Notes: a model not told the origin generated them from the letters alone. A stretch of DNA of 16,154 bases from CAMQVM01 sp044433365 (GCA_044433365.1 JAWXTR010000075.1:1-16154); one strand, 5' to 3'; shown: positions 1-7,790, counted from the stretch's first letter. Translations and numbers: made by a program.

Positions 1-94
1 AATATAGAACCACTATATTTTCGATTCAATAGCAAAAAATCTCATCTCCAATAGCACTATTAAAAATACACCAATAATTATTTTACCCTACTTA
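1..94 (+). repeat. Half copy of palindromic repeat R5 upstream of metF
   Basis: These 94 bases are the reverse complement of 11420-11513, with 93 of 94 positions identical by eye (one T/A difference in the run before GTGC). The window begins at the small hairpin that forms the centre of the full element at 11420-11586. The other half, if present, lies outside the window to the left. The element ends in CCCTACTTA, 16 bases before the metF start codon. The same end lies just before the TPR gene at the other locus, so both copies have the same orientation relative to the gene they precede. Confidence 0.85.
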
Positions 95-110
95 ATAATA
101 CCAACCATTC

Positions 111-1073
111 ATGAAAGTAATAAATATAATAAACCAAGCAATAGACAACAAGGATTGTCGCTTTGCATTCGAACTACTTCCTCCACTTAAAGGTGAGAAT
201 ATAAACTCACTATTTTCAACTGTAGATAATCTTGCACGTTTTAATCCTGCATATATCAATGTAACCTATCATAGAGAGGATACAAAATATATTGAGCGTA
301 CCGATGGACTTTTAGAGCGACGAATCACAAAAAAACGTCCCGGCACAGTGGCAATATCGGCCGCTTTAATGGCCAAATATTCGATTGAGGTTGTTCCTCA
401 CATTATTTGTGGAGGTTTCTCTAAATTTGACACTGAGGATGCACTTATAGATTTAAGTTTTTTAGGCATTGATAACCTTTTAGCTTTACGAGGAGACAAC
501 CTTAGCAACGAAAAATTCTTTGTACCCTCTGAAAAGGGACACAGCAATGCCACCGAACTTGTGCAACAAGTAGTCAAAATGAACGAAGGTAAATATGTGG
601 ATAGCGAAGTAATGGAGTCACACTCCACCAATTTTTGCATAGGCGTGGCAGGTTATCCTGAAAAGCATATCGAATCGCCAAATGCCGATATGGATATAGA
701 GTATCTAAAGCGAAAAGTAGACGCTGGTGCTGACTACATCGTAACACAGATGTTTTTTGATAATAGTCACTACTTCTCCTTTGTTGAACGATGTCGTGCC
801 ATGGGTATAAACGTACCAATCATCCCAGGAATAAAACCTCTATCCACAAAACGACAATTAACTATGTTACCTCAAATTTTTCATGTCGATATTCCTCAAC
901 CTCTTGCGCTCAAGGTTAACGAAGCAAAAAACAATCAAGAGGTGAGGAATTTAGGTGTCGAGTGGGCAATAAAACAATGCAAAGAGCTAAAAGAATCTGG
1001 TGTGCCAGTAATACACTTTTACACCATGGGTAAATCTGACAATATCGAAAAAATAGCTTCCGCAATATTTTAA
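111..1073 (+). CDS. metF: Methylenetetrahydrofolate reductase, MetF
   Basis: FAD-dependent reduction of 5,10-methylene-THF to 5-methyl-THF, which supplies the methyl group for methionine synthesis in the cytoplasm. The 320-residue length fits the bacterial catalytic-domain-only family. Visible family features are FELLPP near residues 20-25 (Glu21 aligns with the E. coli catalytic Glu28), the strand NPAYINVTYHR, LLALRGDN with Asp129 at the position of E. coli flavin-contacting Asp120, and DYIVTQMFFDN near the middle, the folate/NADH-pocket region. The ATG gives a compact N-terminus. The start lies 16 bases downstream of repeat R5, which may carry its 5' UTR or promoter; I saw no clean TAnnTTTG box there. 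The stop codon runs straight into repeat R3 and then R2. The M16 peptidase follows on the same strand after 185 bases, so co-transcription is possible. Confidence 0.95.
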   Translation: MKVINIINQAIDNKDCRFAFELLPPLKGENINSLFSTVDNLARFNPAYINVTYHREDTKYIERTDGLLERRITKKRPGTVAISAALMAKYSIEVVPHIICGGFSKFDTEDALIDLSFLGIDNLLALRGDNLSNEKFFVPSEKGHSNATELVQQVVKMNEGKYVDSEVMESHSTNFCIGVAGYPEKHIESPNADMDIEYLKRKVDAGADYIVTQMFFDNSHYFSFVERCRAMGINVPIIPGIKPLSTKRQLTMLPQIFHVDIPQPLALKVNEAKNNQEVRNLGVEWAIKQCKELKESGVPVIHFYTMGKSDNIEKIASAIF

Positions 1074-1124
1074 GGAGAGTTCAAAATGGAAAAGCAGATG
1101 AAATCCAATTTTTAGAAGTGCCCT
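1072..1124 (-). repeat. R3 repeat copy a (53 bp), overlaps metF stop
   Basis: The ends AAGGAGAGTTC and TTTTTAGAAGTGCCCT are imperfect inverted repeats that match the R3 family at 7504, 7890, 8475 and 12049. The interior differs from those copies, and this is the longest and most diverged one. It contains a strong-looking AAGGAGAG followed eight bases later by an ATG at 1086 that opens only a nine-codon frame (1086-1115). Confidence 0.6.
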
Positions 1125-1225
1125 GAACAAAAACACGCCTTCAGTGGCTCTTCGAGACCACTGAGCGCACAATTTTCTTTGAAAATTGTGAGGCATATCC
1201 GCAAAAGGGGTTTGCGAATACGCCT
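1125..1225 (+). repeat. R2 structured repeat, copy A (101 bp)
   Basis: About 93% identical to the reverse complement of 7613-7713, with no gaps. It holds three successive stem-loops. The first is TCAGTGG/CCACTGA around TCT-TCG-AGA. The second is a perfect 10-bp stem, CACAATTTTC/GAAAATTGTG, with a TTT loop. The third is AGGC/GCCT enclosing CGCAAA/TTTGCG. It lies in the metF-to-M16 gap in sense orientation to metF. There is no open frame of note. Confidence 0.85.
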
Positions 1226-1258
1226 CCATAGTTTAAAATTCCCCTTAAATCAGAAATA

Positions 1259-2503
1259 ATGATAAAATATAAGAAAAGAGTATTGAGTAATGGTCTTACC
1301 GTGCTCGTTCACTCCGACAACTCTACCCCATTAGTGGCAGTAAACACAATCTACAAAGTAGGTGCAAAAAATGAGGATTACAACAAAACAGGGTTTGCTC
1401 ACCTATTCGAACATCTAATGTTTGGAGGGACTAAAGAGGTGCCCGATTTTGATATTCCAATTCAGATGTCGTCGGGCGAGAATAACGCCTTTACAAACAA
1501 CGACTACACAAACTACTATATCATAATTCCTAAAAGTAATCTTGAAGTTGCACTCTATCTTGAAGCCGATAGAATGGTAAACCTCGATATTAACGAAAAA
1601 TCGCTTAGCGTGCAGCGTAGAGTGGTCGAAGAGGAGTATAAAGAGCGTTACGTTAATCGTCCTTATGGTGATTTATGGCAGCTCTTGCGCCCTATGGTCT
1701 ACACAACTCACCCTTATCAGTGGTCTACAATTGGTAGAGATATTGCTCATGTTCGTGAGGCATGTTTAGATGATGTCGAGAGCTTCTACAACCGTTATTA
1801 CACTCCGCAAAATGCAATTATTGCAATTGCAGGCGATATTGATGAGGAGGCAACATTTGCACTTGTTGAAAAAATATATGGCTCGATTAAAAAGGGTGAA
1901 GTCGTTGAAAAACTAGATATTAAAGAGCCAGCACAAACAGAGCAACGCCGAAAAGAGGTAGAAAGAGATGTGCCATCAACTATGATTTACATCGTTTTCC
2001 ACATGGCAAATCGTCTTAGTCGTCAATTTTCGACGTGCGATATAATCTCTGACCTGCTATCGGGTGGAACATCCTCTCGAATGTATCAAACACTTATTAA
2101 AGAGAAGCGAATGTTCTCGTCTGTAAATGCTTATATCACAGGTGATATTGATGAAGGGATGTTTATAGTAACAGGAACACTTCTCGACGAAACAGATGTT
2201 GCTGAGGCTGAGGCGGCACTTTTCGAAGAGCTAGAAAAACTAAAATCTGAACCTATAGATGATTATGAACTTGAAAAGGTAAAGAATAAATTTGAGGTCA
2301 ACACCATTTTCGGTGAGATAAATGTGATGAATAAGGCTATGAACCTCTGTTTCTATGAACTATTAGGTGATATAGAGCTTATAAACAATGAGAGCGCAGT
2401 TTTCCGCTCGATTACCAAAGATGAGATTTCAAAAACTGCAAAAGAGCTTTTTGTAGAATCAAATAGTTCAGTTCTGATTTATCGAGGGATAGCTCGGAAT
2501 TAG
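1259..2503 (+). CDS. M16 family zinc metallopeptidase
   Basis: A single-unit M16B-type peptidase of 414 residues, a usual length for bacterial pitrilysin-like/processing-peptidase-like proteins. The inverted zinc motif HLFEH is intact at residues 48-52 (His48, Glu51, His52). The distal acidic ligand is supplied by the Glu cluster in VVEEEYKER at about residues 124-126. The NAFTNNDYTNY segment after the motif is also typical of the family. The second half (from about residue 190) carries the non-catalytic M16 C-domain with GGTSSRMYQ. There is no signal peptide or membrane segment, so the protein is probably cytoplasmic, although Bacteroidota M16 proteins vary in location; the substrate is unknown. 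The ATG at 1259 gives the normal M16 N-terminus (KRVLSNGLTVLV). It may be read together with metF. It converges on the glycogen enzyme gene across the terminator at 2590-2628. Confidence 0.92.
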   Translation: MIKYKKRVLSNGLTVLVHSDNSTPLVAVNTIYKVGAKNEDYNKTGFAHLFEHLMFGGTKEVPDFDIPIQMSSGENNAFTNNDYTNYYIIIPKSNLEVALYLEADRMVNLDINEKSLSVQRRVVEEEYKERYVNRPYGDLWQLLRPMVYTTHPYQWSTIGRDIAHVREACLDDVESFYNRYYTPQNAIIAIAGDIDEEATFALVEKIYGSIKKGEVVEKLDIKEPAQTEQRRKEVERDVPSTMIYIVFHMANRLSRQFSTCDIISDLLSGGTSSRMYQTLIKEKRMFSSVNAYITGDIDEGMFIVTGTLLDETDVAEAEAALFEELEKLKSEPIDDYELEKVKNKFEVNTIFGEINVMNKAMNLCFYELLGDIELINNESAVFRSITKDEISKTAKELFVESNSSVLIYRGIARN

Positions 2504-2520
2504 GTTTTTAAAATTTTATA

Positions 2521-2588
2521 TAATTTTGAGGTTTTTTAGGCACGTAACTATTTGTAGATTAATTTGATAGTAGTTTTGTGAATGACCC
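2521..2588 (+). repeat. R4 repeat, copy A (68 bp)
   Basis: Matches 7787-7854 over 68 ungapped bases with about 13 differences by eye (about 81%). Conserved blocks are GAGGTTTT, AGGCA, GTAACTA, ATAG and GAATGACCC. It lies between the M16 stop and the hairpin terminator, in sense orientation to the peptidase. It has no coding potential and no strong internal hairpin. The conserved islands in a shared length could reflect a protein-binding or RNA element, or decayed ends of a mobile element. Confidence 0.7.
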
Positions 2589-2589
2589 T

Positions 2590-2628
2590 AAAAAAAGAGT
2601 TGGTATCACTGATACCAACTCTTTTTTT
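2590..2628. terminator. Bidirectional intrinsic terminator
   Basis: A perfect 18-bp stem with a three-base loop. The left arm is seven A residues plus GAGTTGGTATC; the right arm is GATACCAACTC plus seven T residues. Because it is A-rich on one side and T-rich on the other, it can end both the + strand M16 transcript and the - strand glycogen transcript, whose stop codon is 22 bases away. Confidence 0.92.
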
Positions 2629-2650
2629 GCAATATAATTTCAAATAGAGA

Positions 2651-5600
2651 TTAACTCCATTTAGTTAGAGCGAAGTCCATACGGTGTTGAAGATGTTTGT
2701 TGTTAGCAAATAGACGGATAGCAACATCGTAGGAACCTGCATTGATAGGCTCAGTTACTAGGCTATAGTATGCTTTATTGTCCTCAACTTTGTCAAGTTT
2801 TAGAGTGAATACTCTTGCAACTTCAACGTTGTTGTCGTCGTTAATTTGACGAGCTACTACCAATTCAACGCCTATATCTTCAGTTGTAAGTTCACCTAAA
2901 TCAACAACAACCTCTGTATTGTATTGTTCACTTGCAACGATTTTGTCGTTTGAAGCATCATAAGTGCGAGCAGAGATAATGTTTGCATTACCATCCCAAA
3001 GTTTACTTACATTACGTTTCCATGATGCAAGCTCACGAGCGATTGTAAAGTTATCAGCAGCAACTTCACTGTGACGAATAGCAAGTTTTTTGTAGAAACG
3101 ATCTACATAATCCTCAATCATACGTTTTGTAGTGAAATCAGATGCCACTTCGCAGATAGATTTTTTGATATATGACATCCATTTAGCCGATACATTTCTG
3201 TTATTACGCTCGTAATAAGCAGGAGCGATTTGCTCTTCTAAAAGAGTGTAAATCATCTCAGCATCAAGAAGGTTTTGGTTGTGTTGGTCAACATAAGTAC
3301 GCTCCATTGGTAACATCCAACCAGCATCTTTTTTGTAGCCTTCAACCCACCATCCATCAAGTACGCTAAAGTGAAGAACACCGTTCATAACACATTTTTC
3401 ACCCGATGTACCAGATGCCTCTAGTGGACGAGTTGGAGTATTCATCCATACGTCAACACCTTGAACCATACGACGAGCAAGCTCCATATCGTAGTTTTGA
3501 AGGAAGATAATTTTACCAACAAATTGAGGCATTGAAGAGATTTCAACGATGCGTTTGATAAGGTCTTGACCTGGTTTGTCGTTTGGATGCGCTTTACCCG
3601 CAAATACGAACTGAACAGGTTGTAGAGGATTGTTAACAATTCTATCAAGACGATCGATATCTGTAAATAGAAGGTGTGCACGTTTGTAAGTTGCAAAACG
3701 ACGAGCAAAACCGATTGTAAGAACGTCTGGTTTAAGCGATTCACCGATTTTTACAATCTCTTGTGGAGAACCTAGACGGTGACGTTGTGGATCTTGTACA
3801 CGACGTTTGATATGGTCGATAAGTCTTGCTTTAAGGTGTAGACGAGCATCCCAAAGTTCATCATCAGAGATGTCATAGATGCCTTTCCACGACTCTTTGT
3901 CGTAGTTGTAGTCAACAAATTTGTTACCAAATGCTCTATCGTACATATCGTGAAGCGATGAAGCTGCCCAAGTTGGGAAGTGAACACCGTTTGTTACATA
4001 ACCGATGTGAAGCTCGCTTTTGAAATAACCTGGCCACATTCCGCCAAGAATATCTTTACTAACTTCACCGTGTAGCCAACTTACACCATTAACCTCTTGC
4101 GACATATTACAAGCTAAGTAGCTAAGCGAGAAACGCTCGTTGCTATTGTTAGCTTCAACACGACCAAGGCTAATAAATTGCTCCCAAGTGATATGAAGTG
4201 CCGATTCAACCATACCCCAGAAATATGTACGCATCATATCTTCAGGGAAAGCATCGTGACCAGCAGGAACTGGAGTGTGAGTAGTAAATAGAGAAGAAGC
4301 ACGAACAACCTCTAACGCTTCACTAAATGAAAGTGAATTGCGAGAGATTAGAGTTTCAATACGACGTAGCGAAATAAATGCAGCATGACCCTCATTACAG
4401 TGGTAAACATCGCCCTCAAGACCAAGCTCTTCGACAGCTTTCATACCACCGATACCAAGCATAAGCTCTTGTTTTAGACGATTTTCCCAGTCGCCGCCAT
4501 ATAAGTGGTGAGTGATAGAACGATCGTCGTAGTTGTTTAAGTCGTGGTCTGTATCAAGAAGATAAAGTTCAGTACGTCCTACGTCGCAACGCCAAATACG
4601 AGCTGTTACCTCACGTCCAGGATATTGTACTGTAATTGTTCTCCAGTGACCATCCTCTGTACGTACTGGAGTGATAGGAAGTTTGTAGAAGTTTTGTGCC
4701 TCATAGCTAGCCTCCTGCTCACCATTAACAGAGATTTTTTGAGTAAAATAACCGTAACGATAAAGTAGACCAACTGCGACCATAGGAATATTTTGGTCAG
4801 AAGCCTCTTTTAGGTAGTCACCAGCTAAGATACCTAAACCACCAGAGTAGATTTTAAGGGAGCTATGTAAGCCATACTCCATGCTGAAGTAGTTGATTTT
4901 ATCGCCCTCTCTGTTCTCTTTAGCTGCCATATATGACTCAAAGCTAGAGTAAACAGCATCTAATCTTGATAGAAAATCGCTATCAGTTGAAAGTTCTTTA
5001 ACTCTATCCGCAGATAGGTTGTCGATAAGAGCGATAGGGTTTCTTTCTAATTTAACCCAAAGTGTTTGGTCGATTGATTCGAAAAGTGCACGAGCATCGG
5101 CATTCCAAACCCACCAAAGATTTTTTGTTAGAGCTTGTAGTTTGTCAAGCTCTTGAGGTAAAACTGGTTCAATAATGATTCTTGACCATGTAGGAGCATT
5201 GCTAGTTAACTGATGTCTAATATAGTTAACTTGCTCATGAACCTCACCCCCCTCTAAAAATAATTTTTCCATTCTATTGTTCATTTTTGTTATAGCTATG
5301 CTATAAGCCTCATAATAATTATCTGTTAAATGTTTCCAAAGAGCAGTTTTTGAAAGTTCGTATGCAGCACCATTAAGCGCAACCACTCTCTCTTGTGAAA
5401 GCTCACAAAACTCTTTTAAAACTCTACTAATTTCGTTTTTAACGTAGTCGTAGCTATCGTCGTAACGCTCGATAACCTCTACTCCTTTACAATCTGCCGA
5501 ATAAAGCTCCACCCATTTACCAAAACCAGAAAGCGATGTTGTCACTGTAGGTACGCTAAATGCGATACTCTCTAGTGGGGTGTAGCCCCATGGTTCGTAG

Positions 5601-6907
5601 TAAGATGGGAATACAGTTACATCAAAACCAGGTAGCATATCGTAGTAGTGGGTATCAAAAATACCGTCGTGTCCATCTAAATATGCTGGCACAAAAATAA
5701 GCGACACTTTCCCTGCACCTTTCCCTAAAAGATTATTGTCACGTGCTTTTGAAATAATTGCATCTCTATCGCCATCGCCTAGATAGTGAGTAGAGTTAGC
5801 AACAGTGTAAGGATCAGCAGTAAAAGTGCCAGATTGTATATAATTTTGAATATCTTTTCTTGCTCCATGATTCCAACCAGGAACCATAATATATGCCAAA
5901 ATCTCTTTTTCAAGATTTTCATCTCTGCTAAGAATACCAAGTGAGTCGATAAATTCATCAAGACCTTTATTTCTAAACTCATAGCGACCACTTGTAGCCA
6001 CAATTACTGGCTCTTCAGTATAATGTTTGCCAAGCAATATTTCTGCAATTCCAATTAACTTCTCACGAGCCACAACCCTCTTTTTTTTACGAACTTTTGG
6101 AGGGAATACAAAGCTATCTTCGAAGCCGTTTGGAGTGATATAATCAGGCTCTTTTGAAAGCAGATATTTGCACTCTTCGCCAGTAATCTCACTAACTGTA
6201 GTGAAGCAATCATACTCATGAGCTGCAACTTTCTCGATAGAGTGTTTTGCAGTTACACCAAAGCGGTCGGCAATCTCGTCAGCGTTATACTCTTCAAGGT
6301 GAGCATAAAGATTTAGACCATTACCAGCAATGCAACGACCAGAGACTGTAGCATGAGTTGTAAAAAGTGTAGATACAGAAGGTGTGTTATGTTTTAGGTA
6401 TAGACCACCACTAGCTGTCATCCATTCATGAAAATGAGCCACTGCTTTGTCTTTAATAGAGCAGTATGCAGCTAAAAAATATTCGATGGCACGAGCTGCA
6501 CCAATACCAAAAAGTACAGGTTCTACATAGTCCCAACCACTACCGTAAGAGTTCACACCGCAGTTGCGCCAAAGGTCGGTAAGATATTGGTCTTTATGAG
6601 AGATTAACGATGAAAAATCTACCAAAACAGCAATTGGACTGCCGTTAATCTTCCATCTACCAATTTTAATTCTTAGACCCTCGTGTAGAGCAATCTCTTT
6701 CCATTTTTTAAGGAGTGTTTGATCCTCTTCAAATTCGTAATTAACATTGTTTAAATCGGGTCCAATAACAATATAGTTATCGCCATATTTGTTAACAAGA
6801 GTTTGAGCTTTTGTGCTAATAACAGTGTGGATACCACCCACTTTATTACACACTTCCCAGCTCGTTTCAAATAGATAGTTAGGAGAAATAATCGTCTTTC
6901 CGCTCAT
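2651..6907 (-). CDS. Glycogen synthase (GT3)/alpha-glucan phosphorylase (GT35) fusion
   Basis: A 1418-residue protein that joins two normally separate enzymes. Residues 1 to about 545 are a eukaryotic-type GT3 glycogen synthase: ETSWEVCNKVGGIHTV at 14-29, HFHEWM, FTTHATVSGR, and the catalytic EX7E pair in YEPWGYTPLE (Glu438 and Glu446). A short linker follows. The DUF3417-like segment LWWVWNADARALFE lies near residue 600. The short-type phosphorylase runs to about residue 1300: YFSMEYGLHSSLKIYSGGLG, HCNEGHAAF, TTHTPVPAGHD, GYVTNGVHFPTW, and EASGTSGEKCVMNG with the predicted PLP lysine at Lys1171. A beta-rich tail of about 110 residues ends the chain. All key residues look intact, so both glycogen building (from a nucleotide sugar) and phosphorolysis to glucose-1-phosphate are predicted. 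It is transcribed alone, convergent with M16, with a long AT-rich leader. Similar fusions are, from memory, present in some Bacteroidales. Confidence 0.93.
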   Translation of the reverse strand: MSGKTIISPNYLFETSWEVCNKVGGIHTVISTKAQTLVNKYGDNYIVIGPDLNNVNYEFEEDQTLLKKWKEIALHEGLRIKIGRWKINGSPIAVLVDFSSLISHKDQYLTDLWRNCGVNSYGSGWDYVEPVLFGIGAARAIEYFLAAYCSIKDKAVAHFHEWMTASGGLYLKHNTPSVSTLFTTHATVSGRCIAGNGLNLYAHLEEYNADEIADRFGVTAKHSIEKVAAHEYDCFTTVSEITGEECKYLLSKEPDYITPNGFEDSFVFPPKVRKKKRVVAREKLIGIAEILLGKHYTEEPVIVATSGRYEFRNKGLDEFIDSLGILSRDENLEKEILAYIMVPGWNHGARKDIQNYIQSGTFTADPYTVANSTHYLGDGDRDAIISKARDNNLLGKGAGKVSLIFVPAYLDGHDGIFDTHYYDMLPGFDVTVFPSYYEPWGYTPLESIAFSVPTVTTSLSGFGKWVELYSADCKGVEVIERYDDSYDYVKNEISRVLKEFCELSQERVVALNGAAYELSKTALWKHLTDNYYEAYSIAITKMNNRMEKLFLEGGEVHEQVNYIRHQLTSNAPTWSRIIIEPVLPQELDKLQALTKNLWWVWNADARALFESIDQTLWVKLERNPIALIDNLSADRVKELSTDSDFLSRLDAVYSSFESYMAAKENREGDKINYFSMEYGLHSSLKIYSGGLGILAGDYLKEASDQNIPMVAVGLLYRYGYFTQKISVNGEQEASYEAQNFYKLPITPVRTEDGHWRTITVQYPGREVTARIWRCDVGRTELYLLDTDHDLNNYDDRSITHHLYGGDWENRLKQELMLGIGGMKAVEELGLEGDVYHCNEGHAAFISLRRIETLISRNSLSFSEALEVVRASSLFTTHTPVPAGHDAFPEDMMRTYFWGMVESALHITWEQFISLGRVEANNSNERFSLSYLACNMSQEVNGVSWLHGEVSKDILGGMWPGYFKSELHIGYVTNGVHFPTWAASSLHDMYDRAFGNKFVDYNYDKESWKGIYDISDDELWDARLHLKARLIDHIKRRVQDPQRHRLGSPQEIVKIGESLKPDVLTIGFARRFATYKRAHLLFTDIDRLDRIVNNPLQPVQFVFAGKAHPNDKPGQDLIKRIVEISSMPQFVGKIIFLQNYDMELARRMVQGVDVWMNTPTRPLEASGTSGEKCVMNGVLHFSVLDGWWVEGYKKDAGWMLPMERTYVDQHNQNLLDAEMIYTLLEEQIAPAYYERNNRNVSAKWMSYIKKSICEVASDFTTKRMIEDYVDRFYKKLAIRHSEVAADNFTIARELASWKRNVSKLWDGNANIISARTYDASNDKIVASEQYNTEVVVDLGELTTEDIGVELVVARQINDDNNVEVARVFTLKLDKVEDNKAYYSLVTEPINAGSYDVAIRLFANNKHLQHRMDFALTKWS

Positions 6908-7151
6908 AATATTATTTAACTTGCTCTAAAAAAGTCATATTTTGCGACTTATTTAGATTTTTGTGTGAAAATCTAATAGAGAAATTTTACATTATTTAAA
7001 ATTTCCTATATTTAATTTATTTTAAAATTTTTCATCATTTTTGTTTTTAAATATGCAATTTTGCATAATCTGCTTACAAAATTGAAATATTCTATCCTAT
7101 TGTAAATGAGATTTTAACTATCTCAAAAATCAATAAAAGCTAAAAACAGTC

Positions 7152-7182
7152 CAAAGCTATAAAAAAAAAATCAAATTACAAT
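7152..7182 (-). promoter_or_regulatory. Candidate promoter for the glycogen enzyme gene
   Basis: Read on the - strand, ATTG is followed after 19 bases by TAGCTTTG (7152-7159). This fits the Bacteroidota -33/-7 pattern, with a weak -33. It would start the transcript near 7145 and leave an AT-rich 5' leader of about 240 bases. No other TAnnTTTG was found between it and the start codon. Confidence 0.4.
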
Positions 7183-7236
7183 ATTTTTTTGAAATAATAA
7201 TTAAATATTCAGAAGAATAGCGATCTATAAATGCTG

Positions 7237-7273
7237 TTTTTTGGTAAAAAAATAGCATTTTTTTACCAAAAAA
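7237..7273. repeat. Perfect 16-bp hairpin with competing fold
   Basis: TTTTTTGG followed by T and seven A residues (7237-7252) pairs perfectly with 7258-7273 around the loop TAGCA. The flanking AAATGCT (7229-7235) can instead pair with AGCATTT (7254-7260), which excludes the longer stem. It lies in the gap upstream of the glycogen gene promoter and has no obvious gene to terminate. Confidence 0.6.
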
Positions 7274-7503
7274 TTTATATAAATAACTAGTTTGTAGATT
7301 TGTATGACAAACTTTTTAATTTGCTTTAATTTTTTGTTAAAATTTATGAATTTTATTGCAATTCTTATTTTTAATTATAAATTTATTGAATTTTTTACAT
7401 GTTTATTTGGGATTATAATGGATCTAAAGATTGGGCTTTTGAGAAATTGTGATATTTATGTTTTTGCTCTGTTTATGGTATCTTGCACTGCTTCGTATAA
7501 TGA

Positions 7504-7549
7504 AGGGAACTTCTAAAAATCGAATAAAACCAATTATTAGAACTCCCCT
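7504..7549 (+). repeat. R3 repeat copy b (46 bp)
   Basis: Runs from AGGGAACTTCTAAAA to TTAGAACTCCCCT, imperfect inverted ends that can fold on each other with two mismatches. It is almost identical to copy e at 12049-12094 in reverse complement, including the interior (ATCGAATAAAA). It directly precedes the hairpin terminator at 7552. Confidence 0.75.
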
Positions 7550-7551
7550 GA

Positions 7552-7598
7552 AATAAAAAAGTTGTTTGAAAATATTATTTTCAAACAACTTTTTTATT
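7552..7598. terminator. Strong bidirectional hairpin terminator
   Basis: A perfect 22-bp stem around the loop ATT. The core GTTGTTTGAAAAT pairs with ATTTTCAAACAAC and is flanked by A6 on the left and T6 on the right. No coding gene ends immediately beside it. It may end readthrough from mgsA (- strand), or an unrecognised short transcript that includes R2. Confidence 0.75.
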
Positions 7599-7612
7599 CG
7601 TATCTAAATAAT

Positions 7613-7713
7613 AGGCGGATTCCAAAACCCTTTTTGCGGATATGCCTCACAATTTTTGAAAAAAATTGTGCGCTCAGTGGTCTCGAAGAGCCACTGAAGG
7701 CGTGTTTTTGTTC
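7613..7713 (-). repeat. R2 structured repeat, copy B (101 bp)
   Basis: Reverse-complement copy of 1125-1225, same length, about 7 differences. In the middle hairpin a C/G pair in copy A is a T/A pair here, a compensatory change that keeps the stem. The third stem also survives in shifted form (CAAAA/TTTTG). It lies 3' of mgsA in sense orientation to mgsA, as copy A lies 3' of metF. Confidence 0.85.
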
Positions 7714-7748
7714 ACTTTTTCTTAAAAAGTGTTAAATAAAGTTTTTTG

Positions 7749-7790
7749 ATTACCTCCATTTTTGCACTTTTGTGCAAAAATGGAGGTAAT
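7749..7790. repeat. Perfect 19-bp hairpin
   Basis: ATTACCTCCATTTTTGCAC at 7749-7767 pairs without mismatch with 7772-7790 around a TTTT loop. It overlaps the first bases of R4 copy B. There is no T-tract immediately after it on either strand, so it is not a classical terminator. It could be a foldback remnant or a structured part of the mgsA 3' region. Confidence 0.65.

Noticed and set aside
987..1229. 80-codon - strand frame over the R2 repeat and the metF end
   Set aside because: A shadow of metF plus structured repeat sequence; no start signal or family resemblance.
7304..7516. 70-codon + strand open frame in the long gap
   Set aside because: The composition is that of AT-rich non-coding DNA (Phe/Ile/Leu/Asn runs), its end runs into R3 copy b, there is no ribosome-binding site, and the only promoter-like box (TAGATTTG at 7295-7302) abuts the ATG. 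I recognise no family.
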